Origin: Shewanella atlantica
GTDB taxonomy: Bacteria > Pseudomonadota > Gammaproteobacteria > Enterobacterales > Shewanellaceae
Assembly (NCBI RefSeq): GCF_003966265.1
Contig: NZ_RXNV01000012.1
Coordinates: 42,783-106,782 of the forward strand
Direction: 5' to 3'
DNA length: 64,000 nt
A program made the position numbers and the translations under genes. Shown here piece by piece: positions 17,196 through 24,570 of this stretch (position 1 is its first letter; each line of letters starts with the position of its first letter). The notes beneath the pieces are model-generated. The model had not been told where the DNA came from. It saw nothing but the letters and a program-made list of their open reading frames with translations, and did not search any database.

Positions 17196-18797
17196 TTAGC
17201 CTAAACGCTGCTGCAGTGCATCTGCCAGATCCGTCTCAATCTGCTTGAGTTCATCTTCGAAAAAGAACTTATCGGTATCCAATGGGGTTAGACAGTCGAT
17301 CTTATTCTCCTTCTCGTCATATTTAGCCAATATCACTCTATCCATCCATTCCATATTTCTGGCCTCAGTAAACTGCAAGGCAAAACACTTCTCGCCATTC
17401 ACCACAGAGGTTCCCAAAATGGCCAACTTACCTGCCGATATAGTCATGGAGATATGGCGGGATGGGCGGTTGATAGAGGCGAGTGAGCGATAGATGCGAT
17501 TAAAAATTTTGCCCATATCTGCTAACGGTGCCGTGTAGTAATGATGTTCACCGGTTGGGCGTGCGCAATACATGGAGTGGAAGCCCACACACATCATGCC
17601 CAGAATAGTGGCCAGATCGATCCAGTTTTGAGAGGAACGTTCGACATCTACATTGCCGGCTTCATCTTTGAACAGGCTGATGTGATTCATCATCGGACTC
17701 TGGCTACGAATATTCACTCCGTGATTTTGCAAACGACGAATAGCCGCTATGGTGCTTGGGTTAAGCAGTTCACGAGGCGTAGAGAAGTGTGCCATCCAAG
17801 CCAGTTGTACGCCGTTATCACGCATGGTGTCGAACAACTCAAGCATAGGTTCATACTTTTCAGTTAGCACCATCTCTGGTTGGAAGGTCAGCGCCCGGGT
17901 AGCCAGGCGGACATTTTTTACATGCAGCAAAGAGGGATCTTCGATAAGAGGCATCACATACTGGCGTAAACGGCTCACCGGCATATAGCCGCCATCACCG
18001 CCGGTGATAAGAATATCGGTCACTTCGGTATGCCGTCTCAGGTATTCATGGAGCTGAGCGATGTCTTTCTGAATAAACATATCTTCATCGCCACGAACCT
18101 GTGCGTGACGGAAACAGTAAGTACAGAAAGAGAAACAGTTTTGGGTGGTTTTATCAAACACCAGCTGACACTGAGGATACTTATGCTGACTGCCATCGAG
18201 AAACTCAAGTACGCCTTCATCGTTCACAAACCAAGGCTTATTTAGCTGCTGATTACCGTCGTGGGGATTGGTCTTCTCCATATAATCGACAGCCACCTGA
18301 GTACGGGCCTTGGCATCCTCACTGTCGATATATTGCTGCGTTGTCTGCTCATCTATCATCCCGGGCTGTGGGAACACCAGCTGGAACACTGAATCGGTTG
18401 GGTAATCATCCCAGTTGATACTATTGAGTGTGTGACGCGTCGCCAGGAAGCGATACACCTCGACAAACAGTTCACGCTCGTCGATGGCACCGATATCTAT
18501 GCCATTCTTATTCAGTATCGAGCAGACTTCACGAAACCCGGACAAGCCGGTGTAGTGCTCTTTTTCATTAAAGAGAAATTCGCGGCTTTCGAGCAGACCC
18601 GAGTGCTGCGGATAGGAGGCATGCAATCTGCTAAGCAATCCCGCCGGCAGTAACCTCTCCCGGTTGATGATATTCATCGTCTCGTCACTGTACCCGTATC
18701 GGGTCATTGTCTGTTCGACAGCGGCAGTGTTAACGACTAAATGCTTTTGAGGGGCTGAGGTGGTGATAATACTTTCGGCAGAGTTCTGATTGCTCAT
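17196..18797 (-). CDS. Radical-SAM PLP aminomutase of the lysine 2,3-aminomutase (KamA) family, substrate probably not lysine
   Basis: 533 residues, about 120 longer than clostridial KamA, mostly as an N-terminal extension. The iron-sulfur motif is CX3CX2C (C221, C225, C228) in NCFSFCTYCFRH. R230, two residues after the last Cys, matches the Arg of KamA that binds the substrate carboxylate. K457 in SAGK matches the PLP Lys. KamA holds the lysine side-chain amino group with two Asp residues (293, 330). At the first site this protein has CARPTG (R413); at the second Ser/Met/Thr. A basic residue there is also what distinguishes glutamate 2,3-aminomutase, so an acidic amino acid is likely. First gene of the operon; AGGA precedes the start. 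EpmB is excluded by length and context. Confidence 0.87.
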   Translation of the reverse strand: MSNQNSAESIITTSAPQKHLVVNTAAVEQTMTRYGYSDETMNIINRERLLPAGLLSRLHASYPQHSGLLESREFLFNEKEHYTGLSGFREVCSILNKNGIDIGAIDERELFVEVYRFLATRHTLNSINWDDYPTDSVFQLVFPQPGMIDEQTTQQYIDSEDAKARTQVAVDYMEKTNPHDGNQQLNKPWFVNDEGVLEFLDGSQHKYPQCQLVFDKTTQNCFSFCTYCFRHAQVRGDEDMFIQKDIAQLHEYLRRHTEVTDILITGGDGGYMPVSRLRQYVMPLIEDPSLLHVKNVRLATRALTFQPEMVLTEKYEPMLELFDTMRDNGVQLAWMAHFSTPRELLNPSTIAAIRRLQNHGVNIRSQSPMMNHISLFKDEAGNVDVERSSQNWIDLATILGMMCVGFHSMYCARPTGEHHYYTAPLADMGKIFNRIYRSLASINRPSRHISMTISAGKLAILGTSVVNGEKCFALQFTEARNMEWMDRVILAKYDEKENKIDCLTPLDTDKFFFEDELKQIETDLADALQQRLG

Positions 18798-19294
18798 TAT
18801 TATGTCCTGTCAGTGACTTATCTCCCCTATCGAAAGGGGCATGATGCTCTTCTTAACCCCTTTTTTAATTGGAGTGTTAACAAGAGTTTTTAATAAAAGA
18901 TTGCTGAACAAGAGCCGCTAAACAAGTGCCTTTAAACAAACGTTTTTAAACAGAAAGAGTAAAGCAGACAGTAAAACCACAGCTCTCGACGGTTAATTAT
19001 TAACCATACATATTTTATGGGTATTGATGAAATACAATCTTTTTATGCCGCTCATAGTTAAAAGCTATGACCTAAGCTTGTTTGCATAGAAAAGTCTGAG
19101 TAGACTTGAAAGACAGAGAAGCCGCGAGAATAAGACAAGGCTAAGAAAGGAGCGAGGTCCGAGGAATGAGGAATGAGTATAGACGAAGAGAAGCTGCGTT
19201 CACTCTAGCTCTGAAACATTCGCGGCTAAAGCCGCTCCTACATAAAGAATGTCGTAGCCCGTAGCCCGTAGCTTACGCTTAATAGGATTTTAAA
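18798..19294. promoter_or_regulatory. Divergent control region of aminomutase operon and LysR gene
   Basis: Three inverted repeats lie in the aminomutase-proximal half: GGTTAAT-T-ATTAACC (18991-19005, perfect), CCATA-N7-TATGG (19004-19020) and TCATAG-N7-CTATGA (19052-19070). The last has the size and T-N11-A character of a LysR-type operator. The LysR-proximal half (about 19195-19285) is a composite repeat: REP-like hairpin TTCGCGGCTAAAGCCGC plus TCCTACA, then GTAGCCC heptads reaching almost to the LysR start. Regulator binding is inferred from position only. Confidence 0.5.
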
Positions 19295-20140
19295 ATGAAA
19301 CTGAGATCGATTAAGTACTTTCAATCTGTGTACGAACAGGGCAGCATCACCAGCGCGGCGAGGCAGTGCTTCGTTTCTCAACCTTCTATCACCGCAGCGA
19401 TTTCACAGCTGGAACAAGAGCTCAACATCGAGCTTTTCGTTCGCCATGCGGGTGGCGTCAGGCCGACTTCGGCAGCCGATAAACTCTACCCTCTGGCAAG
19501 GGAGATGAGTGATAACGAACAGTCAATTCTGCATCTGTTCAGCGATGGCCCAACCCCTATTCCCTTGCGCTTGGGACTGATGCGTTCTCTGGGAGCACAG
19601 CGAATGAGTGAGCTACTCACCGAGCTGACTAAGCGCATAGATAATCTTGAGCTGACTCTGGTTGAACCCGATGAACCTTGTGATGCGCGAGTGGTCTTAT
19701 CTCAGTCAGCATCGAGCTGTGAGGACTTTATTCCCATCTGGGAAGATAGCTATCAACTTGCCATACCTAACGGCTGGTCTTTAGCCGGTAAACCTCTTAT
19801 CTCTATCGAAGATCTCGACGGTATCCCCTTTATTAACCGCACTCCATGCGATGCGCTGGACAGATTAAAACAAACTATGGCGGCTCAGGGCGTTCAGTTT
19901 CAGCCCAGAGCCAATATCCGTACCATAGAATATACCTGGCCTATGGTCAGTGCAGGTGTCGGCGCCGCCCTACTGCCGGACTGGCAGGAGATAAAACATA
20001 ACGATGGCTTGGTGTTACGTCCTATTGCCAACGAGAAACTCATGAAACGAATAGGGCTGGCTTATAATGCCGGTAGGATGGAAGAGCCACTGATAGCCTC
20101 GGTGATATCTGTATGTAAATCTACGGCAAGGCAGACATAG
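19295..20140 (+). CDS. LysR-family transcription regulator
   Basis: 281 residues. The N-terminal winged helix is typical: LRSIKYFQSVYEQGSITSAA then QPSITAAISQLEQELNIELF. The rest is a short co-inducer-binding domain with LGLMRSLGAQRMSELLTEL and the second-lobe segment PMVSAGVGAALLPDWQ. It is divergent from the aminomutase operon, the classic arrangement for a LysR activator of a catabolic operon whose inducer is a pathway compound. A strong hairpin follows the gene. Confidence 0.9.
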   Translation: MKLRSIKYFQSVYEQGSITSAARQCFVSQPSITAAISQLEQELNIELFVRHAGGVRPTSAADKLYPLAREMSDNEQSILHLFSDGPTPIPLRLGLMRSLGAQRMSELLTELTKRIDNLELTLVEPDEPCDARVVLSQSASSCEDFIPIWEDSYQLAIPNGWSLAGKPLISIEDLDGIPFINRTPCDALDRLKQTMAAQGVQFQPRANIRTIEYTWPMVSAGVGAALLPDWQEIKHNDGLVLRPIANEKLMKRIGLAYNAGRMEEPLIASVISVCKSTARQT

Positions 20141-20310
20141 CGATTTACAAGAGCTAGCTATAGGCGATGTCCAGCCATTGACAACGCACCAACAACGCAT
20201 TGATTAAATAGCAATTTAATACTTATTAGATTTAATACTTAAAACATTTAATATTGAAGGGAGTTAATCTTGAAATGAGTAAAACCGTCTCTTCGGGCCA
20301 TTCCAACCTG

Positions 20311-20337
20311 ATGCCTGAGGGCTTTACCCTCAGGCAT
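20311..20337. terminator. Strong hairpin between LysR and usp genes
   Basis: ATGCCTGAGGG-CTTTA-CCCTCAGGCAT, an 11-bp perfect stem in the gap between the convergent LysR and universal stress genes, followed by AT-rich sequence without a long T-run. Probably a bidirectional terminator. Confidence 0.7.
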
Positions 20338-20414
20338 ATTAATATTTAAGAGACACTCTTCTTTCAGGCACAACCTAATCCAAGTGACTCAACTTAGTGT
20401 AGAGGTCAGGTCAC

Positions 20415-20858
20415 TTATTTAACGACCAGTACCGGGCACTTAGCCTTATTCGCCAACGCCTCTGCCACATTAGGGTTCAGCATATGAGACAAGCCTGTAT
20501 GGCCATGGCTGGCAATGACAATCATGCCGACCTCATTTTCAACGCTGTCTTCTAAGATGTTAGCGAAAATATCGCCACTTCTGATCACTGGCACCACACT
20601 CAATTTGTCATCTAAAGCAGGTTCAATTTGAGCGACCAGTTCAGTTAATTTTTCTTCTGAATAGGCTTCTAATTGTGTCTCGAGCTCTTCAGGGCTCTCA
20701 ACAATAATCCCGTAATTGTGTTCGCCGTAAGGCTTACTCATAACATGTACAAGTCTTATATTTACCTGGTATAAATTTGCCATCTCGATGGCATAACTAA
20801 GGGCATGCGAAGCTGTCTCTGAAAAATCAGTAGGACATAAAATCTGACGAGTACGCAT
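20415..20858 (-). CDS. Universal stress protein (UspA family), paralogue 2
   Basis: 147 residues with the full Usp domain: MRTRQILCPTDFSETASHAL at the start, RLVHVM, and the ATP-loop GMIVIASHGHTGLSHMLNPNVAEALANKAKCPVLVVK. AGGAG precedes the ATG at 20858. It shares its N-terminus with the copies at 12340 and 20957; the middle part (EELETQLEAYSEEKLTEL) is the most divergent. Confidence 0.9.
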   Translation of the reverse strand: MRTRQILCPTDFSETASHALSYAIEMANLYQVNIRLVHVMSKPYGEHNYGIIVESPEELETQLEAYSEEKLTELVAQIEPALDDKLSVVPVIRSGDIFANILEDSVENEVGMIVIASHGHTGLSHMLNPNVAEALANKAKCPVLVVK

Positions 20859-20956
20859 AATTATTTACTCCTTCTTTTTTTACTCATGAATTAATTTCCT
20901 TCTCATATTATGAGGCAGCACATAACGGCCAGGTAGTTCAGGCGAGTGAGCTGGGT

Positions 20957-21388
20957 TTATTTCACTACCAGCACAGGGCACTTAGCGCCATTGGCCACCC
21001 CTTCGGCAACATTGGTATGCAAAAAGTGTGATATCCCGGTGCGGCCATGGCAGGCCATCACTATCATTCCAACATCGTTCTCTTCCGCCTCTTCCAGAAT
21101 CTGCTCCACGGGCACACCACGCCGTATTACAGTTTCAATACTCAGCTCACTCTTAAGATTTGCAAGTAGCTGTCGCATGTTCTCGGCGGCGTCCTCTTCC
21201 ATATTCTGAGCCAACTCTTCCGGAGTAATGGCTAAGATTTGGAAGTTCGCATCACCATAAGGCTGATCTATCACATGCAGTAAGCGAAAACCGACATGAT
21301 AAAAATTAGCCATCTCAATCGCATAACGAAGTGCGTGAGACGCAGTTTCTGAAAAATCTGTTGGACACAAAATTTGACGAGTTCTCAT
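20957..21388 (-). CDS. Universal stress protein (UspA family), paralogue 3
   Basis: 143 residues from the ATG at 21388, which has GGAGGT directly upstream; an in-frame ATG at 21442 would add 18 residues not found in the paralogues. Same N-terminal MRTRQILCPTDFSETASHAL and ATP-loop GMIVMACHGRTGISHFLHTNVAEGVANGAKCPVLVVK. It precedes paralogue 2 on the same strand with a 98-base gap, so the two may be co-transcribed. Confidence 0.9.
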   Translation of the reverse strand: MRTRQILCPTDFSETASHALRYAIEMANFYHVGFRLLHVIDQPYGDANFQILAITPEELAQNMEEDAAENMRQLLANLKSELSIETVIRRGVPVEQILEEAEENDVGMIVMACHGRTGISHFLHTNVAEGVANGAKCPVLVVK

Positions 21389-21499
21389 AATACCTCCATT
21401 AATTAAAGCATAGCTTTCATATTGAAATTTACACCTATGCACACAAATATATTGGTGATTTTTACCAATTTTCTATTTGTTAACAGTCTAATAAACTAT

Positions 21500-21877
21500 T
21501 TACTTAAGCCAATTAAGGGCCTCTTCCCTGTCTTCGAAGAACCTAATCTCCCCGGGCGTAAACCAATCAGCCATTTTAGACATCCACTCCTGTAGGCTGC
21601 CTTTGCCTAATATCGCCATCTTTTTAAACTCTTTGCCATGAGAAAAGCCTAGCTTAAGATCGTCCCATGCAGCATGAATAGACATCCCTTTCAACGCCCT
21701 CAGATCGGCGAGCGCGTGAATATCAGGTTCTCTTATCCCAATTAAGGCGGACTCTAACAGAGGGACCATCTGCTCGTAATCTTCATGAGTCAGACTGCCA
21801 GTCGCAATAAATGACAGATAAAAGTCATCACCATTACGTTCAATTCCAATCGAAATTCCATGTCGCTCGTTACTCAT
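21500..21877 (-). CDS. SpoIIAA-like / STAS-fold protein
   Basis: 125 residues. Pattern of the SpoIIAA-like family: GISIGIERNGDDFYLSFIATGSL, HEDYEQMVPLLESAL, IHALADLRALKGMSIHAAWDDLKLG, KKMAILGKGSLQEWMSKMADWF, and the tail EIRFFEDREEALNWL. These proteins adopt a STAS-like fold; a lipid-binding or regulatory role has been suggested but is not established. It lies upstream of the two usp genes on the same strand, which hints at a shared stress response. Confidence 0.82.
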   Translation of the reverse strand: MSNERHGISIGIERNGDDFYLSFIATGSLTHEDYEQMVPLLESALIGIREPDIHALADLRALKGMSIHAAWDDLKLGFSHGKEFKKMAILGKGSLQEWMSKMADWFTPGEIRFFEDREEALNWLK

Positions 21878-22060
21878 ATATCACTCCTTTATCCCGGAAA
21901 GTAGTGATGCCCCCTCCCACTAAAAGCATCGCTGACTAACCAAGTCTAGTTTTTTGTATGAGAGTGGAAGTTGATCGGGATCACACTGCGCCCCTAATCT
22001 GCACAAATATCAAACAGCAGTAGACCTTATGATTAAATTACACTAATATAAAAAACACGG

Positions 22061-22078
22061 ACCGACTAATCAGTCGGT
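22061..22078. promoter_or_regulatory. Palindromic operator candidate for the TetR regulator
   Basis: ACCGACT-AATC-AGTCGGT, 7-bp arms, about 95 bases upstream of the aldehyde dehydrogenase start and in the only promoter region of the dehydrogenase-TetR gene pair. Length and symmetry fit a TetR-family operator. The AT-rich block before it (TTATGATTAAATTACACTAA) could hold the promoter. Confidence 0.5.
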
Positions 22079-22171
22079 TTTGCGAGTTTTATAGATAGAG
22101 AGCTTGTAATAAAGCGCTTTTACATAGAGAGCATGCGGCCCTACCGATACCTAAGCCGGAGAAGTGAACCA

Positions 22172-23602
22172 ATGAATATGCCCATCACGACAGAGATCAG
22201 TCCAGAAAGCGGATTAACAGAGCTGTTAGCACTACAGAGAGATGGCTACAAGTCTCAAGGCACTCCGACTTACCAGCAAAGAGTCGAGATGCTCAAAACG
22301 CTAAAAACGGCGTTGCTCAAGTATCGACAGCCTCTGGCTGAAGCACTCAATCGCGATTACGGCACCAGATCGACCGACGATACACTAATCTCTGACATCA
22401 TGCCCTGTATCAACAACATCAACTACAGCCTGAAAAACCTGAAGAAGTGGATGAAGCCAAGCCGGCGTCACGCAGGGTTGCTGCTCGCTCCGGCAAAGGT
22501 GAAAGTACATTATCAACCTGTAGGCGTTGTCGGCATCATAGTACCGTGGAACTTCCCGGTAATGCTCTCGGTCGGGCCATTAATAACAGCCCTCAGCGCG
22601 GGAAATCGTGCCATGTTGAAACTATCTGAATTCACTCCCCAAACTAATAAGGTCATAGGTGAGATGCTGGCAAGTATCTTCGATACCAGCCAGGTTGCCG
22701 TGGTGGAAGGCGAAGCGGATATCGCAGCAGAGTTCTCATCCTTACCCTTCGACCACCTGCTCTTCACGGGCTCCACAACCGTGGGACGTCATGTGATGCG
22801 AGCAGCCTCGGCGAACCTGACTCCGGTAACTCTGGAGCTCGGTGGTAAGTCACCGGTAGTCATTGCACCAGATATGCCGATAGCGACCGCTGTCGAGCGC
22901 ATGATCTATGGTAAATGTTTAAATTCGGGCCAGATCTGTGTCGCACCGGATTATGTTTTGGTTCCTAAAGAGAAACAGGCCGAATTCATCAAGGCCTATC
23001 AGGCTAAGTTCACCGCAATGTATGGCAAGGTTAGCGACAATAATGATTACGGCGCCATCATCAATCAACGTCAGTTCGACCGCCTGACTTCGGTACTCGA
23101 AGATGCCAAGTCTAAGGGAGCCAAGGTGATTTCGGCCAACGATGAAGCCATCAATACCGCTAAGCGAAAAATCCCGACTCAGCTTATCACCGACGTCGAT
23201 GATGATATGCTGCTGATGCAAGATGAGATATTTGGCCCTCTGCTGCCGATCATCGGTTATGACACACTCGATGATGCCGTCACTTATATCAACGAACGCC
23301 CTAGACCCTTAGCCTTGTACATCATGAGCTTCGATGATCAGGTTCAGGAACGCATCCTTAACCAGACACACTCAGGTGGCGTCTGTATTAACGAGACAGT
23401 TTTCCACGTCGCCGCCGATGACGCGCCATTTGGTGGAATTGGACCGTCGGGCATGGGACACTATCATGGCAAGGAGGGGTTCCTGACACTCAGCCATGCA
23501 AAAACGGTATTAAGCCGAGGCAAGTTGAACACAGGAAAATTTGTTCACCCGCCCTATGGCAATGCGATTCAAGCACTGCTTTATAAACTCTTTTTACGTT
23601 AA
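22172..23602 (+). CDS. Coniferyl-aldehyde-type dehydrogenase
   Basis: About 476 residues from the ATG at 22172, preceded by GGAGAAG at good spacing; an upstream ATG at 22133 is less likely. NAD(P)-dependent aldehyde dehydrogenase: VGIIVPWNFPV cofactor-site strand, LLFTGSTTVGRHVM, catalytic Glu in TLELGGKSP, catalytic Cys in LNSGQICVAPDY, and GGVCINETVFHVAADDAPFGGIGPSGMGHYHG, the signature of the coniferyl aldehyde dehydrogenase (CalB) subfamily. The C-terminal hydrophobic tail resembles that of membrane-associated fatty aldehyde dehydrogenases. In a marine bacterium, medium or long-chain aldehydes are at least as likely as lignin-derived ones. Followed by its TetR regulator. Confidence 0.87.
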   Translation: MNMPITTEISPESGLTELLALQRDGYKSQGTPTYQQRVEMLKTLKTALLKYRQPLAEALNRDYGTRSTDDTLISDIMPCINNINYSLKNLKKWMKPSRRHAGLLLAPAKVKVHYQPVGVVGIIVPWNFPVMLSVGPLITALSAGNRAMLKLSEFTPQTNKVIGEMLASIFDTSQVAVVEGEADIAAEFSSLPFDHLLFTGSTTVGRHVMRAASANLTPVTLELGGKSPVVIAPDMPIATAVERMIYGKCLNSGQICVAPDYVLVPKEKQAEFIKAYQAKFTAMYGKVSDNNDYGAIINQRQFDRLTSVLEDAKSKGAKVISANDEAINTAKRKIPTQLITDVDDDMLLMQDEIFGPLLPIIGYDTLDDAVTYINERPRPLALYIMSFDDQVQERILNQTHSGGVCINETVFHVAADDAPFGGIGPSGMGHYHGKEGFLTLSHAKTVLSRGKLNTGKFVHPPYGNAIQALLYKLFLR

Positions 23603-23651
23603 GACACGCATAAAAACAGAGAGCCAGATGAGAGTCTGGCTTAGGATACAC

Positions 23652-24227
23652 ATGACCCGAAAAGATAAAAAACAAGCCATCTTAGACACCGCACTGACCT
23701 TGTTCGTCAGCCAAGGCTTTTATGCGACTTCGACCGCCTCGATAGCTAAAAAAGCGGGTGTGGCTACCGGCACTCTGTTTCATCATTTCCCCTCCAAGGA
23801 TGAACTGATGAATCATCTTTTTTTAACCATAAAACAAGAGTTCGCCAATGAAATCCAGGCCCAAATAAAAGATAGCGGCGATCTCAAGAATGACGCCGAG
23901 CACCTCTGGTGCAGCGCCATACAATGGGCCATGGATAATCCACTTAAGCAGGAATTCTTTCAGCAGTACTCCATGTCACCCTCTATCGCCATAGAGATCA
24001 GAGAGCAGGCCATGAATGGCATACTAGGTTTCATGGGCACTCTGTTACAGCAAGGCCAAGCACAGGGGTTACTCGCGAACTATCCGCTGGCTTTAATGCA
24101 AGATAACTGTCACGGACAATACCTCGCCGCCACCCGTTACTTCTTAGATAATCCAGGCAAGTGGCAGGAGCCTGAACACAAACAAGCCAGCTTTGCCCTG
24201 TTTTGGAATGCGATGGCTAAGGGCTGA
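23652..24227 (+). CDS. TetR-family transcription repressor
   Basis: About 191 residues from the ATG at 23652 (AGGA five bases upstream). TetR helix-turn-helix: KQAILDTALTLFVSQGFYAT then STASIAKKAGVATGTLFHHFPSKDELMNHLF. The C-terminal ligand domain is less conserved. It follows the aldehyde dehydrogenase gene by about 50 bases in the same direction, so the repressor probably controls its own operon through the palindrome at 22061-22078 and responds to an aldehyde or acyl ligand. Confidence 0.88.
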   Translation: MTRKDKKQAILDTALTLFVSQGFYATSTASIAKKAGVATGTLFHHFPSKDELMNHLFLTIKQEFANEIQAQIKDSGDLKNDAEHLWCSAIQWAMDNPLKQEFFQQYSMSPSIAIEIREQAMNGILGFMGTLLQQGQAQGLLANYPLALMQDNCHGQYLAATRYFLDNPGKWQEPEHKQASFALFWNAMAKG

Positions 24228-24570
24228 GAAGTTGCGAGCTCAAGGCAAAGCAAAGAAAGTATCGAGTTTCGAGCAAAAGCCAAATCGAAGAGACAACCGT
24301 CTTGTAAATCAACCAGTGTAGATGCAGCTGCGAGCTTCGATGACAGGGCCGTTCAATGACATCCATGTCACCACGGCATTTGTGAATCCATTCACATCAG
24401 ATGTCATCGCAGAGCCCACAGGGATTGTGCTTGCGGCGACTCACTGAAGTATCTGCACATAAGCTCACCGCAGGTGATAAACGGAAATGAAGGTACGACC
24501 TTCAACAACCTTACCCAATACCAATGAACTGAAATAGAAAATGTAATCAACCTTCATTCGAAGGTATCAA
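24228..24570. other. Gene-free stretch with paired palindromes and a terminator
   Basis: Holds two palindromes of the same design, TGACAT-CC-ATGTCA (24357-24370) and TGTGAAT-CC-ATTCACA (24381-24396), followed by GC-richer sequence that looks like a dispersed repeat. It ends with the hairpin ACCTTC-ATTC-GAAGGT (24550-24565), which on the minus strand is followed by TGATTACATTTTC and probably terminates the kinase gene. A module GAGCTCAAGG-CAAAGCAAAGAAAG near 24240 recurs at 42369 and 43720. Confidence 0.5.

Noticed and set aside
17196..18797. KamA-like protein as EpmB (elongation factor P lysine aminomutase)
   Set aside because: EpmB is about 340 residues and lies near efp or epm genes; this protein is 533 residues in a catabolic operon.
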